Of a stretch of 64,000 bases of DNA, positions 1 to 8,652 are shown one piece after another. The first letter of the stretch is position 1. Each line of letters begins with the position of its first letter. The DNA comes from Psychrobacillus sp. FSL K6-4046 (GTDB lineage Bacteria; Bacillota; Bacilli; Bacillales_A; Planococcaceae): the NCBI RefSeq assembly GCF_038624605.1, contig NZ_CP152020.1, positions 3,155,312-3,219,311 of the forward strand. Reading direction: 5' to 3'. The notes beneath the pieces are model-generated. The model ran no database searches. It was given only the letters and a program-made list of their open reading frames with translations, and was not told the DNA's origin. The position numbers and the translations under genes are program-made.

Positions 1-865
1 TGTATTCTTCATAATACTTTTCGTGCTGAGGCTTTGCAAAAATAATACCGTTTACCTCTTGTAGTATTCCTTGGGTTCCGTAATTTCTTAGCCAATATTC
101 AATGTTAGCTGGAATAGGAAGATCCTCTGACGTTTCGAAAAACAATATGGAATCCTTAAAATATGCTTTATCTGGCCAAAGTGAGGTACCTTTCGCAAAC
201 TCCAACACTTCAATACATCCACCAATTAGTCTTCCTTGTGCAATGCCTTTTCCCTGTAGCAATTCATATCCTTTATTATCTTCATTCATTTCTCGGCTGA
301 TGTGCTTATTTTCAATAACCCATTCTAATCTTTGACTAGTCCAGACTGGTGACGGTTTAATTTCACCAATCACTTCATTAGAGAAAAGTGTTTTTTTAAT
401 CGACTCCACGGTATACTCATGCATCTGCACATTCTCTGCAAAGTCAGTTAGAATAGCTGGGCCATAAAAGGAAGAAATACCAGCCTTATGGCAAAACAAA
501 TGCGTAATAGTAGCATCTGAAAACCCTATAAAAACTTTAGGATTCTCGCGGATTACATCAAAGTCTATGTAAGGGAGTAATCGTATGCTCTCACTACCTC
601 CAATATTGGATACTATCCCCTTAATAGAAGGATCCTTAAAGGCATTCATCAAATCCTCAGCTCGAGCCTGAGGGTTTTCATATAAATAAGCTGCTCCCTT
701 TAAGCTATTTGGCATAGCTACTATCTCTAAACCAAATACATTTTTTAATCTTTCCACCCCTTGCTCATATCTCCACCTTAATTCAGGCTCACCTGCTCCG
801 CCCCACGACAAACTAATTGTTGCGACTTTATCTCCACGTTGAAGCATTTTAGGTTTTGTTAACAT
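1..865 (-). CDS. S66 family peptidase (LD-carboxypeptidase / MccF-like), partial
   Basis: The reverse strand is open from an ATG at 865 to the left edge, giving about 288 residues of a family normally 310-350 long, so the C-terminus lies outside the window. The start follows a strong AGGAGGGGGGA site. The N-terminus (MLTKPKMLQRGDKVATISLS) and the GFSDAT segment carrying the nucleophile Ser match S66 serine peptidases, which cleave murein L,D-peptide bonds or, in MccF, detoxify microcin C-type peptide-nucleotides. The catalytic His expected near the C-terminus is not in view. It diverges from the metallopeptidase gene. The family is clear; whether it recycles murein or confers immunity cannot be told here. 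Confidence 0.85.
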   Translation of the reverse strand, partial: MLTKPKMLQRGDKVATISLSWGGAGEPELRWRYEQGVERLKNVFGLEIVAMPNSLKGAAYLYENPQARAEDLMNAFKDPSIKGIVSNIGGSESIRLLPYIDFDVIRENPKVFIGFSDATITHLFCHKAGISSFYGPAILTDFAENVQMHEYTVESIKKTLFSNEVIGEIKPSPVWTSQRLEWVIENKHISREMNEDNKGYELLQGKGIAQGRLIGGCIEVLEFAKGTSLWPDKAYFKDSILFFETSEDLPIPANIEYWLRNYGTQGILQEVNGIIFAKPQHEKYYEEY

Positions 866-976
866 GATCCTATCCCCCCTTCCTTTATTATAATTCAAAC
901 CCCATCATTTGGATGCCTATTCTTTTTGCTAAATGGGTATAAGAAGATAGAAGACATGAAATAGGTGGTGAGGAGC

Positions 977-1828
977 ATGAAATATAAAAGTCGTGCACGT
1001 AGTTCAAACGTAGAAGATCGTCGAGGTATGAGTGGCGGTAAAGCAATAGCTGGTGTTGGTGGCGGATTTGGTTTAATCATTATACTTTTAGTTACGCTGC
1101 TCGGAGGAAATCCCGAGGAGCTCTTAGGAAGTTTAAATGGAAATGAAGCAACTACTAGCTCTGTCCCTTATGAGGAAACGGCAGAGGAACAAGAACTCGT
1201 CGAATTTGTTTCGGTCGTTTTAGCAGACACAGAAAAGGTGTGGACGAAAATTTTTCAAGAAAATGGACTTACATATGAGGAACCAACACTTGTTTTATAC
1301 ACAAATAGTGTAAATTCTGCATGTGGTACAGCTGGTGCTTCTGTAGGACCGTTTTACTGTCCAGGAGATCAAAAGCTTTACATAGACTTGAGTTTTTATA
1401 AGGAGCTCCAAACACAGTTCGAGGCTCCAGGGGATTTTGCTATGGCATACGTCATAGCTCATGAGGTTGGTCATCATGTACAAACCCTATTAGGAAAAAG
1501 CAACGAGTTAGCTTCCCTAAGACAACAGTTAAGCGAAGAGGAATACAATCAATATTCTGTTCGCTTTGAGCTACAAGCTGATTATTATTCTGGAGTTTGG
1601 GCAAAGCATGCGCAAGGAATGGACTTATTGGAGGAAGGTGACTTAGAGGAAGCACTAACAGCTGCAAGTGCTGTTGGAGACGACACTATTCAAAAGAAAG
1701 CCCGAGGCTATGTGGTACCGGAAAGCTTTACTCACGGTACGTCGGAACAACGGAAGCAATGGTTTTATAAAGGCTTTGAAAACGGAACTATTAAAGGCGG
1801 AGACACATTTAATATTAAAAACCCATAA
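977..1828 (+). CDS. Neutral zinc metallopeptidase (YpfJ-like)
   Basis: This 283-residue membrane-anchored peptidase has a Gly-rich N-terminus, one hydrophobic segment at about residues 31-43, and a HEVGHH zinc site at about 162-167. A downstream ELQADYYSG segment holds the third zinc ligand. This order is typical of the neutral zinc metallopeptidase family (PF04228), whose substrates are poorly known. A GTG at 965 is also in frame, but AGGTGGTG lies 8 nt before the ATG at 977, which is therefore preferred. The gene stands alone and ends at a stem-loop terminator. The family is secure and the biological role is not. Confidence 0.88.
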   Translation: MKYKSRARSSNVEDRRGMSGGKAIAGVGGGFGLIIILLVTLLGGNPEELLGSLNGNEATTSSVPYEETAEEQELVEFVSVVLADTEKVWTKIFQENGLTYEEPTLVLYTNSVNSACGTAGASVGPFYCPGDQKLYIDLSFYKELQTQFEAPGDFAMAYVIAHEVGHHVQTLLGKSNELASLRQQLSEEEYNQYSVRFELQADYYSGVWAKHAQGMDLLEEGDLEEALTAASAVGDDTIQKKARGYVVPESFTHGTSEQRKQWFYKGFENGTIKGGDTFNIKNP

Positions 1829-1839
1829 ATAACTACCTA

Positions 1840-1870
1840 AGCCCAATAGCTATGATGCATTGGGTTTTTA
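1840..1870 (+). terminator. Rho-independent terminator after the metallopeptidase gene
   Basis: CCCAAT and ATTGGG form a 6-bp stem followed by five T residues, 14 nt after the stop codon. Confidence 0.75.
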
Positions 1871-1921
1871 TTTGTAAAGAAAAGCATTATAAAAATATGT
1901 TGACACTATTTAGAATATTTA

Positions 1922-1950
1922 TTGACCACCTTTCTCCCTAATTCTATAAT
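1922..1950 (+). promoter_or_regulatory. SigA-type promoter of dapF
   Basis: TTGACC and a perfect TATAAT are separated by exactly 17 nt, about 35 nt before the dapF start. Confidence 0.7.
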
Positions 1951-1985
1951 AAAACAAATTGCCAAATGGAAGAAGGTTAAGAAAA

Positions 1986-2834
1986 ATGATGATACCTTTT
2001 ACGAAAATGCATGGCTGTGGAAACGATTATATTTATATCAATTGCTTTGAGAATGAAATAGAAAATCCTGAATTGTTAAGCAAGAAAGTATCCGACCGTC
2101 ATTTCGGTATTGGTGGAGACGGTATTGTTTTAATCTGTCCTTCTGAAGTGGCTGATGCTAAAATGCGAATGTTTAATATAGATGGAAGTGAAGGAAAAAT
2201 GTGCGGTAATGCCATTCGCTGTGTAGCTAAATATATATATGACAACGACATTGTCCCAAAAGAGATTTTAAAAATAGAAACACTAAGCGGGGTTAAAATA
2301 ATTGAATTGCATATAGAAAATGGTGTGATGCATTCTGCCACTGTGGATATGGGGCAAGCAATATTGGACCCTGCTGAAATCCCTGTGGATCTACGCGGTA
2401 ACCAATCTGAAGGGTTTGTGTTCCCTCTTACTATCGATAATGAGACCTATGCTATTACCCCAGTATCTATGGGTAATCCACATGGAGTAATATTTACTAA
2501 TGACGTCCTTTCATTAGATCTTCCCACTATTGGGCCTAAATTCGAGCATCATCCTATGTTTCCAGCCGGTGTAAATACGGAATTCATTGAAATTGAAAAT
2601 AGGAATTCACTTAAAATGCGTGTTTGGGAACGAGGAAGCGGTGAAACATTGGCTTGTGGAACCGGAGCTTGTGCTGCAGTGGTTGCCTCCGTATTAAATG
2701 GTTACTGCGAGAAGAATACCGATGTGATTGTAAAGCTCCTTGGTGGAGAGCTCATCATTCGCTATACAGAGGACACAGTTTATATGACAGGTCCTGCGAC
2801 TACCGTCTTTACAGGTCTTATAGAACTCTCATAG
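1986..2834 (+). CDS. dapF: Diaminopimelate epimerase
   Basis: DapF interconverts LL- and meso-diaminopimelate in the lysine and peptidoglycan precursor pathway in the cytosol. The 282-residue protein begins MMIPFTKMHGCGNDYIYI and carries both catalytic cysteines, Cys73 in KMCGNAIRC and Cys224 in ACGTGACA. GNPH and ERGSGET substrate-binding segments are also present. An in-frame TTG at 1959 would add nine residues, but AGAAGG lies 9 nt before the ATG at 1986 and the family begins at that Met. It has its own promoter and is not in an operon with other lysine genes here. The identification is very secure. Confidence 0.97.
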   Translation: MMIPFTKMHGCGNDYIYINCFENEIENPELLSKKVSDRHFGIGGDGIVLICPSEVADAKMRMFNIDGSEGKMCGNAIRCVAKYIYDNDIVPKEILKIETLSGVKIIELHIENGVMHSATVDMGQAILDPAEIPVDLRGNQSEGFVFPLTIDNETYAITPVSMGNPHGVIFTNDVLSLDLPTIGPKFEHHPMFPAGVNTEFIEIENRNSLKMRVWERGSGETLACGTGACAAVVASVLNGYCEKNTDVIVKLLGGELIIRYTEDTVYMTGPATTVFTGLIELS

Positions 2835-3014
2835 CCACAACATACTATATATAAATTAGTAAAAAATAGACTTATAACCTAATAAGTTTCATCTAACCAC
2901 GAAATTTAACAGAAAATACTGTCAATTGTAACGATAATGGAAATTCATTGTAATCAACCTGTAACATTTAACTGCTACTATATGTTTAGACTAAATAGCA
3001 GGGGGATAGTGTAT

Positions 3015-3572
3015 TTGAAGAGAATCTTAGGAACACTTATCATAACGATTGTACTATTGGTCAGCGGAGTAAATGTTGCTTTTGCCGCAACCACGACTCA
3101 CTCAGTAAAAAAAGGAGAAACTTTATATACGATTTCTAAAACGTACAAAGTTTCCGTTAACAACTTAAAAACATGGAATAAATTAACTACAGATAAGATT
3201 AAACCTAATCAAAAACTAACTATTGCTGCTCCAGCAAAAAAAGAAAAATCTAAAACACCATCTAGATCTAACGACAAAGTAACAAAAGAAATTACCGTTT
3301 CAGCAAGTGCATTTACTGCAAACTGTAATGGCTGCTCTGGTATCACTAGCTCTGGTATTAATCTAAAGAAAAATCCAGATGTAAAAGTAATAGCTGTTGA
3401 CCCAAGTATTATTCCAATTGGGACAAAAGTACACGTAGAAGGTTACGGTTATGCAATCGCAGGCGATACGGGAGGAGCAATTAAAGGCAACAAAATTGAT
3501 GTATTTTTCCCTACTAAGAACGAGGCTTACAAATGGGGACGCAAAAATGTAACGGTTAAAATATTGGAATAG
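3015..3572 (+). CDS. LysM and 3D-domain cell wall protein (YocH-like)
   Basis: This 185-residue secreted protein has a signal peptide ending near AFAA, one LysM repeat (HSVKKGETLYTISKTYKVS) and a C-terminal 3D domain containing the Asp residues of DTGGAIKGNKIDVFF. The 3D domain resembles the MltA lytic transglycosylase core, so it is probably a muralytic enzyme involved in wall turnover. The chosen start is TTG at 3015, with AGGGGG 9 nt upstream. The longer open frame from 2937 would put extra residues ahead of the signal peptide. It is related to B. subtilis YocH, but orthology is not shown. A strong terminator follows. Confidence 0.88.
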   Translation: MKRILGTLIITIVLLVSGVNVAFAATTTHSVKKGETLYTISKTYKVSVNNLKTWNKLTTDKIKPNQKLTIAAPAKKEKSKTPSRSNDKVTKEITVSASAFTANCNGCSGITSSGINLKKNPDVKVIAVDPSIIPIGTKVHVEGYGYAIAGDTGGAIKGNKIDVFFPTKNEAYKWGRKNVTVKILE

Positions 3573-3596
3573 GATTTAAAAAGCATTGAATAGCGT

Positions 3597-3646
3597 TGAC
3601 TACAGACACTCAAAGAGATTTGAACGTGTTTGTAGTCTTTTTTTAT
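3597..3646 (+). terminator. Rho-independent terminator after the 3D-domain gene
   Basis: GACTACAGACAC pairs with GTGTTTGTAGTC, with one mismatch, and is followed by a run of seven T residues. Confidence 0.85.
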
Positions 3647-3899
3647 TTATCCTTTATTTCAAGTTGCTGTCGATTATAATATTTATTCGTTTCACTGGTA
3701 CCGCCTTTTTTCGGTTGCTTCTGTCATTGTGAACAATAAAATTTATTTATTACTGAATTCCCTAAATATACTAATTCTAAATTTATTATTCTACACTAGA
3801 AATTGTTTGTAACATCTCTTTTATCGACTTAATATGGTTATACTAGGAGAGTATATACTACTTGATTTTTATAAATACATAGATAAGGAGTCACAATAA

Positions 3900-4451
3900 A
3901 TGAATAGTAAAGATATAGGAAAAAAAATTAAAAGTGTTCGTTCTAAAAGGAAACTAACTCAGCAAGTATTAGCAGATCTTGCCGGAATTACAAAAAGTCA
4001 TATTTCAAAGATTGAAAATGGCTTGACTACCCCTACTCTAGTAACTCTTTCAAAAATTGCTAAGGCTCTTGATAGCCCTACATCTTGGTTTATAGAACAA
4101 GAAGAACATGGAGAACTCTCCATTGTTCGAAAGGATAATCGTGAAGCAATTGAAGAGAAAAATGAAATTGGATACGAATATGAATTATTAGCAAATAAAA
4201 AGAATATGAGTTTAATCACTCCTACTATAGTTAGTGTTTTACCTGGCGCTGAAACTGTAGATCCATATATACATGAAAATGATGAGTTTATTCTTATACT
4301 GACAGGATCCATTATTCTTTCTTACGATGGGAAAAAATATGAAATGAATATTGGAGATTCTGCATACTTTTCTGGTAAAAAACCTCACATTTTTTTATCC
4401 AATAGCCAACAACATACCACTGTTTTAACAATCTATATAGATAATAATTAA
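3900..4451 (+). CDS. XRE-family regulator with C-terminal cupin domain
   Basis: The 183-residue protein has an N-terminal helix-turn-helix (about residues 8-62, with QQVLADLAGITKSHISKIE) and a C-terminal cupin sensor domain (about 110-180). Such regulators usually bind a small carboxylate or amine in the cupin and control a neighbouring catabolic or uptake operon. AAGGAG precedes the ATG at 3900. It lies 115 bp before the HMG-CoA reductase gene on the same strand, and that gap holds a perfect palindrome, so it probably regulates the downstream operon. The effector is unknown; mevalonate or another branched hydroxy acid would fit the context. Confidence 0.85.
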   Translation: MNSKDIGKKIKSVRSKRKLTQQVLADLAGITKSHISKIENGLTTPTLVTLSKIAKALDSPTSWFIEQEEHGELSIVRKDNREAIEEKNEIGYEYELLANKKNMSLITPTIVSVLPGAETVDPYIHENDEFILILTGSIILSYDGKKYEMNIGDSAYFSGKKPHIFLSNSQQHTTVLTIYIDNN

Positions 4452-4478
4452 AAAATTCTAAATAAATAGCATATTAAC

Positions 4479-4536
4479 TTTACAAACAATATATAATATT
4501 ATACATTGAGTATAATGTTATTCAACTTTGTTGAAT
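4479..4536 (+). promoter_or_regulatory. Promoter and palindromic operator of the HMG-CoA reductase operon
   Basis: TTTACA at 4479 and TACATT at 4502 are 17 nt apart and resemble a SigA promoter. A better TATAAT at 4511 lacks a -35 at proper distance. The perfect palindrome ATTCAACTTTGTTGAAT at 4520-4536 would overlap the start of transcription, a typical repressor position. The XRE-cupin protein encoded just upstream is the obvious candidate ligand. This is inference from position and symmetry. Confidence 0.5.
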
Positions 4537-4566
4537 CACAGTTTATTTGTTGAAAGGGGAGTTTAT

Positions 4567-5832
4567 ATGTCTAGTTCTAGAATTAAAGGTTTTTATCACC
4601 TTAGTCTTGAAGACAGAGTAAATATTGTAACTCAAGATAAAGGATTAACTGCTGAAGAGAAAAATATCCTTACAGGAGAAACAATATTTCCAATGTCACT
4701 TGCAGATTCTATGGTCGAAAATGTCATTGGACAATTTAGTATACCAATTGGGGTTGCTGCTAATTTTAAGGTAAACGGAAATGATGTATTTATACCTATG
4801 GCCACAGAAGAGCCCTCAGTCATTGCAGCAGCTAGCAATGCTGCCCGAGCTGCTTACGATTTAGGTGGATTTTATACTTCTTCCACAGGAACAATCATGA
4901 GAGGGCAAATTCAAGTGTTGGAGATATCTGATCCACATGGAGCTAAGGCAAGAATATTTGAGAATAAGGATGAAATACTAGCAAATTGTAATTTAAAAGA
5001 TCCTACGTTAGTAAAACTAGGTGGCGGGGCTAAAGATTTAGAAGTCCACTTAATAAATACTGTCAGAGAAACAATGTTAGTCGTTCACCTACTGGTAGAT
5101 ACAAAGGATGCAATGGGAGCTAATGCTGTTAATACAATGGCTGAAGGAGTTTCCCCCCTTATTGAAAAGATAACAGGTGGAAGGGTTGTACTAAGAATCA
5201 TAACTAATCTTGCAGACAAACGATTAATTAGATCTAGAGGTGTATTCTCTGCTCAAGCACTTGGGGGGCCTGAAGTTGTAAAGAATATTGTAAGCGCTTA
5301 CGAGTTTGCTGATGCTGACCCATATAGGGCGGCTACCCATAACAAAGGAGTGATGAATGGGATTACATCCGTAGTACTAGCAACAGGAAATGATACAAGA
5401 GCTGTAGAGGCTGGAGCGCATGCTTATGCTTCAAGAACTGGGAGATATCGTTCTTTAACCACATGGGAGATAAATGAAGATGGAAATCTAGTAGGTTCTA
5501 TCGAGCTTCCAATGGCTGTTGGAATAATTGGAGGTGCTACTAAGACACATCCTGTAGCAAAAGCTTCACTCAAAATAATGAATATTACATCAGCTGTAGA
5601 GTTAGCTGGAATCATTGCATCAGTTGGTTTAGCAGAAAACGCGGCTAGTCTAAGAGCTTTAGCTGCAGAAGGCATTCAGTCTGGTCATATGCGCCTTCAT
5701 GCAAAGAACCTTGCTGTAATGGCAGGTGCGAAAAAGGAAAATATAGATTTAATTGTTCAAAAAGCTATACATGAAAAAGATTTACGCTACGACAGAATCT
5801 TGCAATTAACTAAAGAAGTTCAGGAGGGCTAG
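4567..5832 (+). CDS. Hydroxymethylglutaryl-CoA reductase, class II
   Basis: This enzyme interconverts mevalonate plus CoA and HMG-CoA using a nicotinamide cofactor. The 421-residue length and motifs match class II reductases (Pseudomonas mevalonii, staphylococci). The catalytic set is complete: TEEPS with Glu81/82, HNKG with Lys260, GNDTRAVE with Asp276, and GHMRLHA with His374/His378. DAMGAN forms the cofactor loop. The start is ATG 4567 after AAAGGGGAG. No other mevalonate-pathway gene is adjacent. Instead it is followed, 1 nt after its stop, by a small membrane protein and a TctA-type permease. This suggests oxidation of imported mevalonate rather than isoprenoid synthesis, though direction and cofactor cannot be read from sequence. 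Confidence 0.93.
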   Translation: MSSSRIKGFYHLSLEDRVNIVTQDKGLTAEEKNILTGETIFPMSLADSMVENVIGQFSIPIGVAANFKVNGNDVFIPMATEEPSVIAAASNAARAAYDLGGFYTSSTGTIMRGQIQVLEISDPHGAKARIFENKDEILANCNLKDPTLVKLGGGAKDLEVHLINTVRETMLVVHLLVDTKDAMGANAVNTMAEGVSPLIEKITGGRVVLRIITNLADKRLIRSRGVFSAQALGGPEVVKNIVSAYEFADADPYRAATHNKGVMNGITSVVLATGNDTRAVEAGAHAYASRTGRYRSLTTWEINEDGNLVGSIELPMAVGIIGGATKTHPVAKASLKIMNITSAVELAGIIASVGLAENAASLRALAAEGIQSGHMRLHAKNLAVMAGAKKENIDLIVQKAIHEKDLRYDRILQLTKEVQEG

Positions 5833-5833
5833 A

Positions 5834-6280
5834 ATGGAGGAAAAGTTGAATAAACATAGTTTAGTAGACAAAGCTAAAAATGAAAGCTTTGTAGAAATAT
5901 TGGGGGACACCATTTCTGGAAAACAACTTATTTTCTCTATTTTACTTAGCGTTTTTGTTAGTATAGGCGGGTATAAATTAGGCCAGTTTATTTTTCCTAA
6001 AATTGCAGAAGCACAAATGGTTAACTCTTATTCTCTTTTACTAGGTATTGCTGGAACTGTTACCATATTAATCGTTAATTCTATAGCTTTTAAACCAAAG
6101 AGAATTCTTGTCGAAGATGAGATTTCTTCAGAAAATATGGCTGAAATTTATGAAGACTTGCAGCTTGATTATGAAGAAGAAATTAGTTTAATAGAAAATG
6201 ATCCTATTACAAGAAAAGAGCTTGAAGACTTAGGAGTACTTTCAAATTTTAACCTTCCTCAAAAGGGGGCTAATAAATGA
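5834..6280 (+). CDS. Small two-span membrane protein, possible TctB-like subunit
   Basis: The 148-residue protein has a polar N-terminus, two hydrophobic segments (about residues 30-52 and 63-86) and an acidic cytoplasmic-type tail. It starts 1 nt after the reductase stop and its TGA overlaps the ATG of the permease gene (ATGA), so the three genes are translationally coupled. Tripartite tricarboxylate transporters normally have a small TctB membrane subunit of about this size with four spans. This one has only two and no recognised sequence match, so the equivalence rests on position and size. Confidence 0.6.
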   Translation: MEEKLNKHSLVDKAKNESFVEILGDTISGKQLIFSILLSVFVSIGGYKLGQFIFPKIAEAQMVNSYSLLLGIAGTVTILIVNSIAFKPKRILVEDEISSENMAEIYEDLQLDYEEEISLIENDPITRKELEDLGVLSNFNLPQKGANK

Positions 6281-7632
6281 GTATTTATTTAGTTGCCCTG
6301 TTGTTTGCTTTACTTGGAGCAATTGTCTTTTCTTTAATCGGGCTCATTTCAGGAACTGATGAAACAGCTATTATGGTCCCCCTTACCTTACTGGTAATTC
6401 TTTTAGGAGCCCCGCCTGAAGGTGTATTTGCCTTTTTCATGGCAGCAGTTTTAGCAAAACATTTAACACACGCTGTTCCTACAGCATTAATGGGTATTCC
6501 GGGTGATACTACAGCAGTCCCTTTAATTGATCATGCCAATACATTGAGACGAATGGGCATGCCTCATATAGCTTTAAGAAAAATGATTTCAGGCGGAATC
6601 ATTGGAGCGTTTATTGCATTACCTACTGCAGTTTTACTTGGACAGTTTTTAGGGCAATTCGCAGATTTTTTCAAATCATCTTCAGGTCTTATTTTTACAT
6701 TAGCTGCATTTTTAATTGCTTACTTCTCAAAAGGAAGATGGGCCAGTGTTCTATTAATTATTCCGTTTGCATTTTTTATAAAAAGTCTAGATACATTAAG
6801 CTTTTCAATTTTAGACAAACATTTATCAATCACTTTCTTTCTTGGAATTGCAATAGGTCCCATGTTATCTGATATATTAATCGCTGCTTCTTCTAGTGCA
6901 AGGAAAAGTGTTTTAAGAAACAAAGCGAACGAATATCATTTAGCTCCAGAAACAAAATCTTGGAAAGGGTATTTTCCTAATCCATTTAAAATTCTAACTG
7001 GAAGACAGACAATCTTTACTTCGATAACTACATTTATATCATCTCTTACGTTTGTATTTAGTCCAGTTGGGATGACTTCTCTCATGGGAGAAATCGTAGG
7101 GTCTAGAACAAAGGGGGCTTATAAAAAATCTACTACTAGCTTAACGGTTATGAATGGGGTAACAGAATCTACTTATATTGCAGAAGCAATTATTCCACTT
7201 ATAGCCTTTGGAATTCCGTTAAGCCCAGTTGCTCTGGGACCAGCTTCTCCTTTGTTTAATGCTCCACCCGTTTTTACAGTAGAACCAATAAATAATCTAC
7301 ACACCTATTTAACGTCGTGGGATTTCTTTATTTTTGGTTTAATTGGAATTACAGTTGCTTCTTTAATTGCATATCCATTTTCGATGAACTATGCTCGTAA
7401 AGCATCAGTCCTAGTCTTAAAATACGTTAGTCAAGAAGCAATTATTGCAATGTTTATAGGGCTAGCATGTTTATTAGCTTATCATGAAGCTCAGCTTGTT
7501 GGGATAGTGTTGACACTTACAGTTGCTACAGTAGGCGGCCTTTTAAATCGCATTTTAGGTATCGGAGCTGGTGTTCAGTTTATGGTATTTTACGCATCAA
7601 GCTGGATTATTCTGCAACTATTTGGTTTTTAA
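6277..7632 (+). CDS. TctA-type tripartite tricarboxylate transporter permease
   Basis: The 451-residue protein is almost wholly hydrophobic with about ten or more membrane spans. Its N-terminal region contains a GIPGDTTAVPLIDHA segment like the conserved Gly/Pro loop of TctA permeases, with a related loop in the second half (GIPLSPVALGPASP). TctA proteins drive secondary uptake of carboxylates with a periplasmic-type binding protein. No binding-protein gene is present in this cluster, which is unusual. The last gene of the operon, it is followed by a strong terminator. Operon partners suggest a mevalonate-like or short hydroxy-acid substrate. Confidence 0.8.
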   Translation: MSIYLVALLFALLGAIVFSLIGLISGTDETAIMVPLTLLVILLGAPPEGVFAFFMAAVLAKHLTHAVPTALMGIPGDTTAVPLIDHANTLRRMGMPHIALRKMISGGIIGAFIALPTAVLLGQFLGQFADFFKSSSGLIFTLAAFLIAYFSKGRWASVLLIIPFAFFIKSLDTLSFSILDKHLSITFFLGIAIGPMLSDILIAASSSARKSVLRNKANEYHLAPETKSWKGYFPNPFKILTGRQTIFTSITTFISSLTFVFSPVGMTSLMGEIVGSRTKGAYKKSTTSLTVMNGVTESTYIAEAIIPLIAFGIPLSPVALGPASPLFNAPPVFTVEPINNLHTYLTSWDFFIFGLIGITVASLIAYPFSMNYARKASVLVLKYVSQEAIIAMFIGLACLLAYHEAQLVGIVLTLTVATVGGLLNRILGIGAGVQFMVFYASSWIILQLFGF

Positions 7633-7672
7633 GATTCTAAAAGGATAGACAATACTAGTAAATAAATTAAAT

Positions 7673-7710
7673 CAACGTGAAATCAGAAAAAATTGATTTC
7701 ACGTTGTTTC
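7673..7710 (+). terminator. Terminator of the HMG-CoA reductase operon
   Basis: CAACGTGAAATCA and TGATTTCACGTTG form a perfect 13-bp stem followed by TTT, 40 nt after the permease stop. Confidence 0.8.
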
Positions 7711-7756
7711 TGCTTTATACGCCAGCTGTTTTCTTGTAAGACTCTCTACGTTCCTA

Positions 7757-7868
7757 TTGTTTCGACTCCAGGTCGAACAAGCTAGCGCAAAAGCCTACGC
7801 AGGAGCAAAGTGACGAGGAGATTGAAGTCCATGCCTTGCAGAAAGCGTCCGTCGTAACGGAAAACAAC
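7757..7868 (-). repeat. Dispersed GC-rich intergenic repeat, copy 1
   Basis: Read on the minus strand, this stretch starts TTTTCCGTTACGACGGACGC and runs to a GACCTGGAGTCG-like end. It is GC-rich, non-coding and resembles the other copies in the window (20282-20419, and 49295-49399 with 51163-51190), sharing the CGGACGCTTTC core. Such elements are widespread between genes in Bacillales. The ends are approximate. Confidence 0.55.
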
Positions 7869-7913
7869 TATTTTTTATTTTGAGGAGAGTTATGTCCCGT
7901 CCTCCTTTATAAT

Positions 7914-8540
7914 TCATTCAGTAACCCTTAGCTTTTCCTCTATTCTCTCTAGAACTTTTTCAAAATAATCTAATGGATGAGGCACAAAGTTGCCCTTACC
8001 TACATTTTTTTCTATACTACACCTTACTCCTTGCTCGTTGATCAATATTCCTTCTATCTTAATAGATTCTACGTTACCTTTCCATAACCCCATAAAAGAA
8101 GAAAACTCAGTTCTAACAATTCCAGCTACCTCTTCTGTTTGTAATGTAAATGCATCCCATGTGGGAGTAGCTTTATAAACAAAGTTATGAGCAAACTCCT
8201 TATCGATTAACTCCTCTGAGATAATCGTGTAGCCTATTACCCCTAAGGACTCCAGCTCCCTAAAAGCCACTTCGATCCCTAGTTCCTCTTCTACCTCTCT
8301 TACCCCGTCTTCTACTGATTCTATTGATAACAGATGACCAGCTGCCGTAATATCCAATAAGCTTGGGTAATCTTTTTTCTTATCACTCCTTAGCTGGAGA
8401 TAGATGTAATCCACTCCTTCTTCTCTACAGACAATCCAGCAATGAAAGGTTTCATGCCAAAGTCCTAACCTATGTATTTCCTCACGAGTAGCCACTCCCG
8501 TAACATTTCCTCTATGGTCGAACGTTTTCAGCATTTCCAT
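7914..8540 (-). CDS. Nudix hydrolase, isopentenyl-isomerase-like subfamily
   Basis: The 208-residue protein has a Nudix domain with the box GHLLSIESVEDGVREVEEELG at about residues 67-87. The spacing between the first Glu and the REVEEELG core is one residue shorter than the classical Nudix pattern. The N-terminal layout (LKTFDHRGNVTG, then HRLGLWHETFHCWIV) resembles the IDI-like Nudix proteins of Bacillus. The likely role is hydrolysis of a nucleoside-diphosphate-linked metabolite; the substrate is unknown. ATG 8540 follows AAAGGGG at good spacing. The gene is monocistronic and divergent from the deacetylase gene. Confidence 0.82.
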   Translation of the reverse strand: MEMLKTFDHRGNVTGVATREEIHRLGLWHETFHCWIVCREEGVDYIYLQLRSDKKKDYPSLLDITAAGHLLSIESVEDGVREVEEELGIEVAFRELESLGVIGYTIISEELIDKEFAHNFVYKATPTWDAFTLQTEEVAGIVRTEFSSFMGLWKGNVESIKIEGILINEQGVRCSIEKNVGKGNFVPHPLDYFEKVLERIEEKLRVTE

Positions 8541-8652
8541 GTGAAGACCCCTTTTAAAATAATCATTTTTTATTCTATATGGTGTTTGAGTTGAATATAT
8601 TTAAATATTGCAGTCATATAAAACTCGTAGAAAGAAAATAGGTGATTCCAAT

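Noticed and set aside
102-335. Plus-strand frame at the left edge
   Set aside because: It is antisense to the clear S66 peptidase gene.
1870-1985. Lysine riboswitch or T-box before dapF
   Set aside because: The leader between promoter and start is only about 25-30 nt, too short for either.
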